Shown here: one piece after another, positions 52,403-61,286 of the stretch | Position numbering within the stretch: the stretch's first letter is position 1 | How the letters are laid out: each line of letters starts with the position of its first letter | DNA from: Crocinitomicaceae bacterium | GTDB lineage: Bacteria; Bacteroidota; Bacteroidia; Flavobacteriales_D; Crocinitomicaceae | Reading direction: 5' to 3' | Assembly: GCA_016708105.1 (NCBI GenBank) | Contig: JADJGJ010000001.1 | Location: 1,116,001 to 1,180,000 of the forward strand | Length of the DNA stretch: 64,000 nucleotides | The notes under the pieces: model-generated | What the model saw: only the letters and a program-made list of their open reading frames with translations | Told to the model about the DNA's origin: nothing | The model's database searches: none | Translations under genes and position numbers: made by a program

Positions 52403-53857
52403 ATGAAAAATTCAAGAGGTCTAACCACAGAAGAAAAAGCATTGCTTGTCAATTTGACAAATGATATATACGGTGCATTTGCTGAGATAGGTGCAGGGCA
52501 AGAGGTAGCAGCAAATTTTTTCAAGGCCGGCGGATCATCAGGTACTATTGCATACACTCGCTCAGCGTATGACATGAAAGTGAGTGATAGCTTTTACGGA
52601 AAATGTAAACGTTATGTATGTGAAGATAGGTTAATGCAAATGCTTTCAACTGAGTACGACACACTCAGTGAAACACTGCCTGAAAAAAAGCAAACCAACC
52701 GTTTTTTTGTATTTGCCAATACCGTTGAATCTCTCAACTACCATAAAACAAATCAGGGACAGGGATGGATTGGTATGAAATTTCAAATGAAAGTTGGTGT
52801 TGAGCCAAGTGAAATTGTATTGCACGTTAAATTGCATGATACCAACAATAAAAGACAACAAGAAGCATTAGGAATTTTAGGTGTTAACCTGATTCATGCA
52901 GCCTACTTTGATCAGGATAACATTGATGCCTTTCTTGCTGCGTTAACATATCGTTTGCCACGTGAGCGTGTTGAAATTGATATGTTGCGCGTTTTAGGGC
53001 CAGATTTTGCACACATTGATAATCGGGTGATTGCTTTAAATCTTGTGAAAAACGGCTTAACGGACGCAACCATGTTTGATCAAAGCAGGGCAGTTTTACA
53101 ACCTAGTGAGGCATTATATAAACGCAACGTATTGCTAATGCGTGGTCGTTTCAGACCAATGACAAAAGTTCATGTGGATATGATTGAAAAAGGCATGCAG
53201 CAATATTTACATGAGCCCGATGTTGAACCTGAAAATACCTGCATGCTTCTTGAATTGACTTTAAAAGATTTGACCGCCGACGGCAAAATTTCAGAAAAAG
53301 ATTTTATTGATAGAGCTGAGTTGCTAGGCTCAATGGGCTATACCGTGATGATTTCAAATTATCTCAAACATTATAAAATGATTGAGTATCTATCATCTAT
53401 TACCAAGGGTTGCAAAATTGGTGTATTGTTGGGTGTGTATAATCTTCAAACAATTTTTGATGAGAAATATTATAATACACTCAACGGTGGTTTGCTTGAA
53501 GCCTTTGGACGTGGATTTGGTCATAATATCAAAATGTTTGTTTACCCGGCAATGAGTATTAGCGGTGATGGTTTTTATGGAGTCAATAATTTTGACTTAC
53601 CTGATCACCTCAAAGGGCTATTTGATTATATGCTCAAAACAAATAAGGTAGAAGAAGTAAAAAATTATAATCCTGATTTACTCCATATTCTTTCAGATGA
53701 TGTGTTGAAAAAAATTCAAGACGGCGTTTCATCATGGGAAGATGACGTGCCCGATAGTGTTTCAAAAGCAATTAAATTTTTCACCTTGTTTGGGTATAAT
53801 GAAGAGAATTTTAAGGTTGAACAAACCAATAAAAAGAGAGAGAAATCAAACGTATAG
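52403..53857 (+). CDS. Conserved protein of unknown function (family often mislabelled TonB-dependent receptor)
   Basis: 484 aa, no signal peptide and no membrane segment. Strongly patterned N-terminus TTEEKALLVNLTNDIYGAFA followed by EIGAGQEVAANFFKAGGSSG and AYDMKVSDSFYG, which I recall from a very widespread family carrying automatic names such as TonB-dependent receptor or nicotinate-nucleotide adenylyltransferase; neither name is supported by motifs here (no beta-barrel, no GxFxPxHxGH). Further conserved blocks are FFVFANTVESLNY and GWIGMKFQ. Probably a soluble enzyme. The function is open. Confidence 0.8.
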   Translation: MKNSRGLTTEEKALLVNLTNDIYGAFAEIGAGQEVAANFFKAGGSSGTIAYTRSAYDMKVSDSFYGKCKRYVCEDRLMQMLSTEYDTLSETLPEKKQTNRFFVFANTVESLNYHKTNQGQGWIGMKFQMKVGVEPSEIVLHVKLHDTNNKRQQEALGILGVNLIHAAYFDQDNIDAFLAALTYRLPRERVEIDMLRVLGPDFAHIDNRVIALNLVKNGLTDATMFDQSRAVLQPSEALYKRNVLLMRGRFRPMTKVHVDMIEKGMQQYLHEPDVEPENTCMLLELTLKDLTADGKISEKDFIDRAELLGSMGYTVMISNYLKHYKMIEYLSSITKGCKIGVLLGVYNLQTIFDEKYYNTLNGGLLEAFGRGFGHNIKMFVYPAMSISGDGFYGVNNFDLPDHLKGLFDYMLKTNKVEEVKNYNPDLLHILSDDVLKKIQDGVSSWEDDVPDSVSKAIKFFTLFGYNEENFKVEQTNKKREKSNV

Positions 53858-53863
53858 CTGAAA

Positions 53864-54466
53864 TCAATTCAGGGTGTTAACCAATAACCCGTTTTCATAT
53901 TTTTCCATCAGAATAGTGGAACCGTCTCTGTTGTAATAGACGGTATATCCATGCAAGAACCCACTTTTGTAATAACTTTCCATGTAAAGTTGTGATGAGT
54001 TTTCATAGAATTTTTCACAGCGTCCGGTAAATGGTACCTGGTTCAATTTATATACACCAATGCCTTGAACATTTTTTACATCCAAGTCAGAACAGTTACA
54101 GGTCAACGTAGTTTCTGCATTTCCGGTTAAGCGTGCAACTCCGTTTTCATAAGTCTCTTCAAGCAATACTTCTCCGCTTTTGTCATAATAAATCACTTTA
54201 CCGTGTAGCTTACCTTGCAGCAGATTTTTTTCAAGATAGATGACATCTGAATTCTCATAATTTTTAGTGCAGATACCTGTGAATGCCTGGCCGCTTTTGG
54301 TATGCATGCCGGTGCTATCAATATTCAGTTCATCACATGAACAGGTTTCAATTGAAACTTCGTTTACCTCTGCCGGTTGGTTGGGTTGATTCTCAGTAGA
54401 GGTTTCACTGCCGCAGGCACCGAGTAGCAGAACAGAACAACAAATGGTAATGACTAAATTTTGCAT
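53864..54466 (-). CDS. Lipoprotein with MORN-like repeats
   Basis: 200 aa. Lipobox LLGAC with lipid Cys18. Two repeat halves with the same plan: CSCDELNIDSTGMHTKSGQA then GKVIYYDKSGEVLLEETYENG, and CNCSDLDVKNVQGIGVYKLN then YTVYYNRDGSTILMEKYENG. The MORN-like end of each half (GYTVYYNxDGS) forms beta hairpins. Such proteins are sometimes labelled YwqK antitoxins, without support here. Role unknown, outer-membrane attachment expected. Confidence 0.82.
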   Translation of the reverse strand: MQNLVITICCSVLLLGACGSETSTENQPNQPAEVNEVSIETCSCDELNIDSTGMHTKSGQAFTGICTKNYENSDVIYLEKNLLQGKLHGKVIYYDKSGEVLLEETYENGVARLTGNAETTLTCNCSDLDVKNVQGIGVYKLNQVPFTGRCEKFYENSSQLYMESYYKSGFLHGYTVYYNRDGSTILMEKYENGLLVNTLN

Positions 54467-54475
54467 AGTAGAAGT

Positions 54476-54952
54476 TTAGTTTGTGAGTATGTCAATGATT
54501 CGCAGATAACGCTTGAGGTATCCTTTATTATCATTTAATCTTGTAATTGTTACGCCAAAGTGATTTTTTGAAGACGAACTATGTATGAAGTATAATATTC
54601 CGTTATCATTTTGATATACAATGCCGGCATGGCCAACTCTTCTCACGCTCGCATCGGTTCCGGTAAATAAAATAATATCACCGGGTTGAGCGCATTCTTG
54701 TTCAATATGATTGCTCAAATTTTCATAACCTGAACTAGCTCTTGATGCTTTGATGCCAAAGTGATTAAAAACGTAGTAAACAAAACCGGTACAGTCAAAA
54801 CCCTTTGGTGAAGTGCCCGCATAAAGGTAAGGTGTGCCCAAATAATCTGAAGCAAAACAAACAATTGAGTCTCTCTGTGTCATTAAAGAGTCAGCAGAGG
54901 CAAAGGCCTGAAGGGTGAGACCCGTAAAGAAAATAACGATTACCCTTTTCAT
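54476..54952 (-). CDS. NlpC/P60 family cysteine peptidase (C40), exported
   Basis: 158 aa from ATG 54952. Signal peptide to about residue 20 (VIVIFFTGLTLQAFASA). Catalytic Cys54 in GFDCTGFVYYVF, His108 in VGHAGIVY, and third polar residue His124 in YFIHSSSS. The family cuts peptidoglycan peptides (usually D-Glu-meso-DAP bonds). No binding domain is attached. A GTG at 54958 is a possible but weaker start. Lies 10 bp upstream of the MORN lipoprotein on the same strand. Confidence 0.92.
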   Translation of the reverse strand: MKRVIVIFFTGLTLQAFASADSLMTQRDSIVCFASDYLGTPYLYAGTSPKGFDCTGFVYYVFNHFGIKASRASSGYENLSNHIEQECAQPGDIILFTGTDASVRRVGHAGIVYQNDNGILYFIHSSSSKNHFGVTITRLNDNKGYLKRYLRIIDILTN

Positions 54953-55004
54953 TATCACAAAAATAATATGTTTTTATAACTTTAGTCCGCTTAAAAAGTA
55001 ACAC

Positions 55005-56018
55005 ATGTCAATAATAAAAAATGCACAACTCAGATACAGGGTCATTGATCGTTGTCTGAGAAATACAGCCAAACCATTTCCTACCAAAGAACAATTGAGA
55101 AAAGCTTGTGAAGAAGCTTTGTATGGTTCAACAGGTGGCTCTGATATTTGTGATTCAACCATTGAGAAGGATATGTTTGCGATGCGTGAAGAGTTTGATG
55201 CACCAATCAAGTACAGTAAATTGGAAAAAGGATACTATTATGAAGATTCTGATTACAGTGTTGATAAAATTCCTTTGAATGAAGATGATATAGACGCAAT
55301 ACGGTTTGCGGCAAAAACGCTGATGCAATTCAAAGACATGGCATTATTTAAAAATTTTGGATTTGCCATCAATAAAATATTTGACCGCGTTCACATTTCA
55401 AATAATCCGCTTGATTCTGCCGTTGACAAATTTGTTCAGTTTGAAACATCCGCTGAACCTGTAGGCTCCTTTATGTTACCTGATTTATTGAAAGCCATTA
55501 AAGAAAAACGAATGACTGCGTTTAGCTACGGATCTTATTCAAGTGAAAAACCTAAACCCAGAAAAGTTTTACCTCTTTTACTGAAGGAGTACCGAAATCG
55601 TTGGTACCTCATTTCATTTGCGCCTGACAAAAATAAAATCATCACGTTTGGCCTTGATCGTATGCATGATCTCAAATTATCCAAAGAGCATCATTATAAA
55701 CCTGTTGATTTTGACCCTGACAATTACTTCAAACATGCAATGGGTATTACTTCCAATGAAAATGAACCTGAAGAAATTCATTTTAAAGTAGATAAAATTG
55801 GCGCAAAATATCTTGAATCTCAGCCTTTGCATAATAGCCAGAAACTGGTGAAAGAAGGCGCCAACAGAAATACCTACGAACTTCGTGTTATCTTATCTGA
55901 AGAGCTGAAAAGAACCCTACTTTCTTTCGGAGATCAACTGGAGGTGGTAAAACCTAAAACGTTAAGAACCGAAATTCAACAGATGGTTTTCAACATGGCT
56001 CAGCAGTATCGTGGATAA
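55005..56018 (+). CDS. WYL-domain transcriptional regulator
   Basis: 337 aa. N-terminal helix-turn-helix region (RYRVIDRCLRNTAKPFPTKE and further DSTIEKDMFAM), middle part DAIRFAAKTLMQFKDMALF, then the WYL domain (about 165-245: FSYGSYSSEKPKPRKVLPLL, NRWYLISFAP) and a C-terminal WCX-like extension. WYL proteins bind nucleic-acid-derived ligands and control stress and defence genes. No target is visible nearby. A near-consensus box TAACTTTA lies in the 46-bp gap upstream. Confidence 0.9.
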   Translation: MSIIKNAQLRYRVIDRCLRNTAKPFPTKEQLRKACEEALYGSTGGSDICDSTIEKDMFAMREEFDAPIKYSKLEKGYYYEDSDYSVDKIPLNEDDIDAIRFAAKTLMQFKDMALFKNFGFAINKIFDRVHISNNPLDSAVDKFVQFETSAEPVGSFMLPDLLKAIKEKRMTAFSYGSYSSEKPKPRKVLPLLLKEYRNRWYLISFAPDKNKIITFGLDRMHDLKLSKEHHYKPVDFDPDNYFKHAMGITSNENEPEEIHFKVDKIGAKYLESQPLHNSQKLVKEGANRNTYELRVILSEELKRTLLSFGDQLEVVKPKTLRTEIQQMVFNMAQQYRG

Positions 56019-56086
56019 ACAGTGTTTTTTCTGCACATGAAATTCTTATCTTTACCCAAACTATAGTTCACAAAAAATTTAAAACC

Positions 56087-58549
56087 ATGAAAAAATCTTT
56101 ACTCACCTTTTTAGGAGCAGGACTGATACTTTCGCTGCAAGCTCAAATCAGTGAAGGCGGAATTCCGGCATCCTTTGGAAAAACATTGGTGAATGAAACC
56201 AATCCTTATGATGCATCATACCAGGTGCACTCACTGTTGGCGCCTGACATGAATGCAATTAATCAGGAAGATGCAGAAAACGATAGCAAGGGTAAACCAT
56301 ACCGCGTTGCCGTGAATATTCCCGTTTCATATTCCATGAGCAATAGTGGAACATGGACACATCTCTCTAACGGAGATAAAGTGTGGAGAATGGGTATTAG
56401 AATTCCTGGCGCAACGGGGCTTAGTTTATATTTCTCTTCTCCGGTAGAAATTCCGGTTGGAGGAAAACTCCACGCGTACAATGAAAAACATTCCCAATAT
56501 GTTGGTGCCTACACATCAAATACTCCGGTTTTTCAATCCATGGAAATTATTCAGGGTGAATTTTTAACCCTTGAATATTATATGCCTGCAGGCAGCACTG
56601 AATTGCCGGTGATTGAAATCAGCAAAGTGGCATATTACTACAGAGGTTTTGAAGCGCGTCTGGCTGTTTTTGAAACAGGGGATGAAATCATGGAAGATCG
56701 TACACACGGTTCATGTGAGGTAGATGCGGTATGTTCTGAATCTACAGGACACGTTGATCAGCGTTCATCTGCGGTACATTATTCATTTGAAGTTGGCGCT
56801 TCAACTTATGTTTGTTCAGCTGCGGTTGTCAATAATACTGATCAGGATTGCACACCATATATTCTCACTGCTAACCATTGCGGTGAGCCTGATGCAAATG
56901 CTGATATCGTGGGACACGTATGGTATTTTAATTATCAACGACCAACATGTACACCCGGCAATACATCATCCTATTCAGGCGCATTATCAGAAACTATGTC
57001 TGGTGGTACTTTCAGAGCATCATCTTCATTAGGAACTCATCCTGCTTCAACCGGAAGTCAGGTTGATGGTGCTGACTTTGCACTGATTGAATTGAACTCA
57101 TCTATTCCTAGTGGATATGATGCCTATTTTTCAGGTTGGAGCCGTTCAACAACAGGCGCAACATCAGGTATTTGTTATCACCACCCTGCAGGAGATGAGA
57201 AAAAGATTTCTACCTATACCTCTTCATTGTCATCATCAACTTATAACGGAGGCTGGGCTAATGCGCATTGGCAAGTAACTTGGGCGGCAACAACAAATGG
57301 ACATGGAGTTACTGAAGGCGGTTCATCCGGTTCACCAATCTATGATCAAAACAACCGCATTGTTGGTCATCTTTCAGGTGGTTCATCGTATTGTTCTACC
57401 CCAACTTCACCAGACTTGTATGGAAAATTCAACAAAGCTTGGGACACAGATGGTACAACCAACGCATCACAACTTGAACCTTGGTTAGACCCGTCAGGTT
57501 CAGGGGTAATGACCTTAGACGGAACCTGGGCACCTTGTGCTCCGGTTGCTCCAACAGCACAATTTACTGCAAGCGCAACCAATGTTTCGCCGGGAACTAC
57601 AGTGACATTTACTGATCAGTCTACCGGTTCTCCTACTTCATGGGCATGGGTTGTCTCTCCTGCTTCAGGTTGGGCTTATGCGGGTGGAACTAACTCCACT
57701 TCTCAAAATCCTCAAATCACTTTCAATACTATTGGTAGTTACACAATCACCCTCACAGCTACCAACACACAGGGAAGTGATTCAGAAGTTAAATCAAATT
57801 ACATTGTGGTTGCAGCTACAACCGGACCATGTACTTCTACTTCAACTCAATCATGCACAGCAAGTGATGAATTTATTTCTATAGTTGAATTCAATACCAT
57901 TAACAACAATACCGGTTGTGGTAACTATTCAGATTATACCGGAACATCAACTAATGTTACCAAAGGACAATCATATACATTAACTATCACGCCTGCGGTA
58001 GGAACAACAGATAATACTGCCTACACAGATGATGAAATTGCTGCATGGATTGACTGGAACGGAGATGATGATTTTAATGATGCTAATGAAGACGTAGCCT
58101 ACGTGCTTGTAGCAGCAGGTTGGAGTAATACGTTTACTGTAAATGTACCAACAGGTGCTGTTACCGGTTCGGTGACCATGCGTGTGAAAATTTCATACAA
58201 CCCTGATGATGGTGATATTGATCCATGTACTTCAACTACCTGGGGAGAAACTGAAGATTACACGGTAAACATTCAGGCATCCTCTTCATCTGAAATTTCT
58301 GAAAGTTCACTTAATGCAATTTCTGTTTATCCAAATCCAACTAACGGAATGTTAACAATCAATCTGACTAATGTTCAGGCTGATGTGCAATCTGTTGAGT
58401 TACGTGATGTAACCGGTCGTATCATTGCATCTACTCAAACTATCAATGGAAACGTAGTGTTTGATTTGTCAAATGAAACTGCAGGTATCTATTTTGTAAC
58501 TGTGAAAACTACTTCAGGTACCGTTACACGTAAAATTGTACGCATGTAA
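56087..58549 (+). CDS. Secreted trypsin-like serine protease with PKD and GEVED domains, T9SS type A sorting
   Basis: 820 aa. Signal peptide 1-20. Protease domain about 215-470 with His in LTANHCGE, Asp in DGADFALIELN and nucleophile Ser in EGGSSGSPIYD, plus several Cys, in the style of lysyl endopeptidase-like secreted proteases. Then a PKD domain (about 485-575), a GEVED domain (about 590-735, IDWNGDDDFNDANED and GETEDYTVNI) and a type A Por sorting domain (745-820: SVYPNPTNGMLTINL, ETAGIYFVTV). It should pass the T9SS to the surface or medium. Own terminator follows. Confidence 0.93.
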   Translation: MKKSLLTFLGAGLILSLQAQISEGGIPASFGKTLVNETNPYDASYQVHSLLAPDMNAINQEDAENDSKGKPYRVAVNIPVSYSMSNSGTWTHLSNGDKVWRMGIRIPGATGLSLYFSSPVEIPVGGKLHAYNEKHSQYVGAYTSNTPVFQSMEIIQGEFLTLEYYMPAGSTELPVIEISKVAYYYRGFEARLAVFETGDEIMEDRTHGSCEVDAVCSESTGHVDQRSSAVHYSFEVGASTYVCSAAVVNNTDQDCTPYILTANHCGEPDANADIVGHVWYFNYQRPTCTPGNTSSYSGALSETMSGGTFRASSSLGTHPASTGSQVDGADFALIELNSSIPSGYDAYFSGWSRSTTGATSGICYHHPAGDEKKISTYTSSLSSSTYNGGWANAHWQVTWAATTNGHGVTEGGSSGSPIYDQNNRIVGHLSGGSSYCSTPTSPDLYGKFNKAWDTDGTTNASQLEPWLDPSGSGVMTLDGTWAPCAPVAPTAQFTASATNVSPGTTVTFTDQSTGSPTSWAWVVSPASGWAYAGGTNSTSQNPQITFNTIGSYTITLTATNTQGSDSEVKSNYIVVAATTGPCTSTSTQSCTASDEFISIVEFNTINNNTGCGNYSDYTGTSTNVTKGQSYTLTITPAVGTTDNTAYTDDEIAAWIDWNGDDDFNDANEDVAYVLVAAGWSNTFTVNVPTGAVTGSVTMRVKISYNPDDGDIDPCTSTTWGETEDYTVNIQASSSSEISESSLNAISVYPNPTNGMLTINLTNVQADVQSVELRDVTGRIIASTQTINGNVVFDLSNETAGIYFVTVKTTSGTVTRKIVRM

Positions 58550-58570
58550 ACGTTAAATTGAAATTTACAA

Positions 58571-58605
58571 AAGCCCCTCTGTCATTAGATAGAGGGGCTT
58601 TTTTT
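58571..58605 (+). terminator. Terminator after the protease gene
   Basis: AAGCCCCTCT (58571-58580) pairs with AGAGGGGCTT (58591-58600), 10 bp, then a T-run. Confidence 0.93.
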
Positions 58606-58635
58606 ATTGAGTGAATTGCATATTCGTATTTCTTT

Positions 58636-58667
58636 TGCAGGATATCCATAATGTTTTTCTAAATTTG
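58636..58667 (+). promoter_or_regulatory. Promoter of the SRP RNA (TTG-N21-TAAATTTG)
   Basis: TTG at 58636-58638 and TAAATTTG at 58660-58667, 21-bp spacer, immediately before the RNA. Confidence 0.7.
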
Positions 58668-58668
58668 T

Positions 58669-58769
58669 GCCGGGTAAGTCCTGTACGACCAGCTCCTGTC
58701 AAATCCCCCAGGGTGGGAACACAGCAAGGGTAGATGGTTGTAGCGGTGCGATACAGATCGCTTACCCAC
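58669..58769 (+). ncRNA. ffs: Signal recognition particle RNA, small bacterial type (4.5S)
   Basis: The ends pair (GGGTAAG at 58672-58678 with CTTACCC at 58761-58767, then CTGTA with TACAG). The apical part shows the conserved SRP domain IV pattern: TGTCAAATCC, CCAGGGTGGGAAC and ACAGCAAGGGTA, equivalent to the GGAA-loop and AGCA asymmetric bulge that bind Ffh. A pyrimidine-rich T-run follows. It carries the Ffh partner for co-translational protein targeting. Boundaries are good to a few bases. Confidence 0.92.
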
Positions 58770-58818
58770 TTTTTTTTCTCTTTCTCTCTGCAGATTTTAT
58801 AAAACAAATTATTTACAC

Positions 58819-59475
58819 ATGAAATTTTTTATTGATACCGCTAATCTGGATGAAATCCGAGAAGCAAATGATATGGGAATTCTGGACGGAGTTACTACCA
58901 ATCCATCGTTAATGGCAAAAGAAGGCATCACCGGTGCTGACAAAATTCTCAAACATTATGTTGATATATGCAATATTGTTGATGGTGATGTAAGTGCTGA
59001 AGTAATTGCTACAGATTATGCCGGCATGATTAAAGAAGGTGAAAATTTGGCATCATTACATCAGAATATCGTGGTGAAAATTCCAATGATTAAAGATGGA
59101 ATTAAAGCTATTCGCTATTTCTCAGACAAAGGAATTAAAACAAATTGCACCTTGGTTTTTTCTGCCGGACAAGCAATTCTTGCCGCTAAAGCCGGTGCAA
59201 CTTATCTTTCTCCTTTTGTTGGACGTTTGGATGACGTATCAACTAACGGAATTGATTTGATTGCACAAATCAGATTGATTTATGATAACTACATGTTTGA
59301 TACCCAAATTCTGGCCGCGTCAGTGCGTCACACCATGCATATCATTCAATGCGCTGAGGTTGGTGCAGATGTAATGACCGGACCACTGAGTTCAATAAAA
59401 GGATTATTAAATCATCCACTAACAGATATCGGCCTAGAGAAATTTTTAGCTGACTACGCCAAAGGAAATAAATAG
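58819..59475 (+). CDS. fsa: Fructose-6-phosphate aldolase / transaldolase-like protein
   Basis: 218 aa, the length of the small FSA/TalC group. MKFFIDTANLDEIREAND, GVTTNPSLMAKEG, the Schiff-base Lys87 in VVKIPM, and GATYLSPFVGRLDD. It splits fructose-6-phosphate into dihydroxyacetone and glyceraldehyde-3-phosphate, or serves as the transaldolase of the pentose phosphate pathway. The two activities are hard to separate by sequence. Single gene with a terminator after it. Confidence 0.93.
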   Translation: MKFFIDTANLDEIREANDMGILDGVTTNPSLMAKEGITGADKILKHYVDICNIVDGDVSAEVIATDYAGMIKEGENLASLHQNIVVKIPMIKDGIKAIRYFSDKGIKTNCTLVFSAGQAILAAKAGATYLSPFVGRLDDVSTNGIDLIAQIRLIYDNYMFDTQILAASVRHTMHIIQCAEVGADVMTGPLSSIKGLLNHPLTDIGLEKFLADYAKGNK

Positions 59476-59498
59476 ATATTTTTTATTTTTTTGAAAAG

Positions 59499-59530
59499 GA
59501 CAACTGATGATATTGGTTGTCTTTTTTTTT
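59499..59530 (+). terminator. Terminator after fsa
   Basis: GACAAC (59499-59504) and GTTGTC (59516-59521) with flanking A-rich and T-rich arms, then ten T. Confidence 0.75.
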
Positions 59531-59573
59531 TAAATGCAGAATAATTTTTTTTTTCACCAGATCATTTTTTTAA

Positions 59574-59581
59574 TATCTTTG
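59574..59581 (+). promoter_or_regulatory. trp operon promoter, -7 box TATCTTTG
   Basis: Exact consensus, ending 8 nt before the ATG of the leader peptide at 59590, so the leader mRNA has almost no 5' UTR. Confidence 0.75.
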
Positions 59582-59589
59582 TCCCGTCA

Positions 59590-59652
59590 ATGAGAAAACA
59601 ATTTGTAAATAATTCATGGTGGTGGTTCGCGACAAATGTTGTGAACGGCTAG
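59590..59652 (+). CDS. trpL: trp operon leader peptide with three Trp codons
   Basis: 20 codons plus TAG: MRKQFVNNS-WWW-FATNVVNG. Codons 10-12 are three consecutive TGG (59617-59625). The bases at 59643-59650 (GAACGGCT), which reach the first base of the stop, can pair with AGCC (59683-59686) and GTTC (59691-59694), an antiterminator that excludes the following terminator. A ribosome waiting at the Trp codons leaves this arm free; one that reaches the stop covers it. This is the classical attenuation logic, so trpEGDCF expression should rise when charged tRNA-Trp is low. Confidence 0.9.
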   Translation: MRKQFVNNSWWWFATNVVNG

Positions 59653-59680
59653 GTTATTTACATATCTATACAGGCATTAG

Positions 59681-59717
59681 AAAGCCCGCTGTTCTTACGC
59701 AGCGGGCTTTTTTTTTG
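59681..59717 (+). terminator. trp attenuator terminator
   Basis: AAAGCCCGCTG (59681-59691) pairs with CAGCGGGCTTT (59700-59710), 11 bp, loop TTCTTACG, followed by a long T-run. It lies between the leader peptide and trpE, 133 bp before the trpE start, so it must be read through for the operon to be expressed. Confidence 0.93.
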
Positions 59718-59849
59718 TCCAAAAAATTTATTAAAAAATAACTTGAAGTAATTAAAATGATTAGAGAAACCGAAAATAAAATTGGAAACAAAAATGAGAG
59801 GCAACCGAATTTCATTCAAGATAAAAACCAGTAAAAAATATTTGTAATC

Positions 59850-61286
59850 ATGAAAATATACACGCACATTAAAAAAATTCTTTCGGACACGCTTTCGCCG
59901 GTTTCTGTTTACCTGAGCTTGCGTGATCATTATGAGAAACCGCTCTTGTTAGAGAGTGCTGATTATAATTCAAGACAAGGGCACTATTCGTATATCTGTT
60001 TTAATCCGTTTGCTGAGATTGTGGTGCAACAAGGTGTCATGTCTAAAGTAATAGGTAGGCAGGTTGAGACAATTTTATTGGGTGAAAGGCAAGCATGTCT
60101 GAAAGAAATATCTGCGTTTTCCAAGCTTTTTCATTTTGATGATCAAGCCTATGATTTTTGTTATGCGGGCTTGTTTGGCTATACCGGATACAGTGCTATC
60201 CCATATTTTGAAGATATTGAATTTCACACCCAATCAGAATTTGATTTACCTGATATTTATTATGGTTTTTATTCACTCATGCTGGTTTTTGATCATCAAC
60301 ATGATGCAACTTATTTGATCAGTCACGCATTCAATCAGCAAGATGGCATAGATCAAATCAAGCGGTTAGAAAAAAATATTCAAACCATGAAAATCACCAA
60401 TTTCACCTTTGCTACGGTTGGTAATATGCAAGTGAATTGCACGGACGATGAATTCTGTGAAGCCGTTGAAAAAGCAAAGCAACATTGTAAAGCGGGGGAT
60501 GTTTTTCAATTGGTTTTATCAAAACGATATGCTCAGAAATTTTCAGGAGATGAATTTAATGTTTACCGTGCGCTGCGCAATTTGAATCCATCACCCTACA
60601 TGTTTTATTTTGATATGGGCAATTTTAAATTATTCGGTTCATCACCTGAGGCGCAGATTAAAGTGAGTGCCGGTACGGCTGAAATTCATCCGATAGCCGG
60701 AACCTACAAGCGCACCGGCAGTGATACAGATGACCTCATACAGGCAAATAAACTTTTTCATGATCCTAAAGAAAAATCTGAACATATGATGCTGGTTGAT
60801 CTTGCAAGAAATGATTTGAGTAAGTATTGTCGTGAAGTCCACGTAAAAAAATTGGCTGAGATTCAATTTTATTCTCATGTCATTCACCTGGTGAGTATGG
60901 TGCAGGGTAAATTGAAAGATGCTACTGAAATAGTTGAAATATTAACCGGAACTTTTCCGGCGGGCACGCTATCAGGTGCGCCTAAGTACCGGGCAATGCA
61001 GTTGATTGATAAGATTGAAAAATCATCGCGGCAATTTTATGGAGGTTGCATTGGTTTTATCACGCATCAGGGTTATACTAATCATGCAATACTCATCAGA
61101 TCTTTCTTAAGTAAAGATTTTACGCTGACATTTCAGGCAGGTGCAGGAGTAGTTATACATTCAATACCTGAGCATGAAAATGCTGAGGCAGAAAATAAAT
61201 GTGGTGCATTGAAAGCTGCCATTCAGCAAGCCGCAACATTTAATCAAATACAAAAAAGCAAAGAATATGAAATTGTTGGTGCTTGA
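59850..61286 (+). CDS. trpE: Anthranilate synthase component I
   Basis: 478 aa. N-terminal feedback site LLESADYNS (the LLES motif binds Trp in TrpE), then the chorismate-binding core GDVFQLVLSKRYAQKF, NPSPYMFYFDMGNFKLFGSSPE, IAGTYKRTGSDTDD and TGTFPAGTLSGAPKYRAMQL. With TrpG it makes anthranilate from chorismate and glutamine. First gene of the trp operon, after the attenuator; it overlaps trpG by 20 bp. Confidence 0.96.
   Translation: MKIYTHIKKILSDTLSPVSVYLSLRDHYEKPLLLESADYNSRQGHYSYICFNPFAEIVVQQGVMSKVIGRQVETILLGERQACLKEISAFSKLFHFDDQAYDFCYAGLFGYTGYSAIPYFEDIEFHTQSEFDLPDIYYGFYSLMLVFDHQHDATYLISHAFNQQDGIDQIKRLEKNIQTMKITNFTFATVGNMQVNCTDDEFCEAVEKAKQHCKAGDVFQLVLSKRYAQKFSGDEFNVYRALRNLNPSPYMFYFDMGNFKLFGSSPEAQIKVSAGTAEIHPIAGTYKRTGSDTDDLIQANKLFHDPKEKSEHMMLVDLARNDLSKYCREVHVKKLAEIQFYSHVIHLVSMVQGKLKDATEIVEILTGTFPAGTLSGAPKYRAMQLIDKIEKSSRQFYGGCIGFITHQGYTNHAILIRSFLSKDFTLTFQAGAGVVIHSIPEHENAEAENKCGALKAAIQQAATFNQIQKSKEYEIVGA

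Noticed and set aside
52403..53857. Annotation as TonB-dependent receptor or nicotinate-nucleotide adenylyltransferase
   Set aside because: No signal peptide, plug, barrel or adenylyltransferase motif is visible.
53864..54466. Toxin-antitoxin (YwqK-type) label
   Set aside because: The protein is a lipoprotein with MORN-like repeats and no toxin gene is adjacent.
59758..59835. 25-codon frame between the trp attenuator and trpE
   Set aside because: Low-complexity composition and no regulatory codons; most likely chance in an AT-rich leader.
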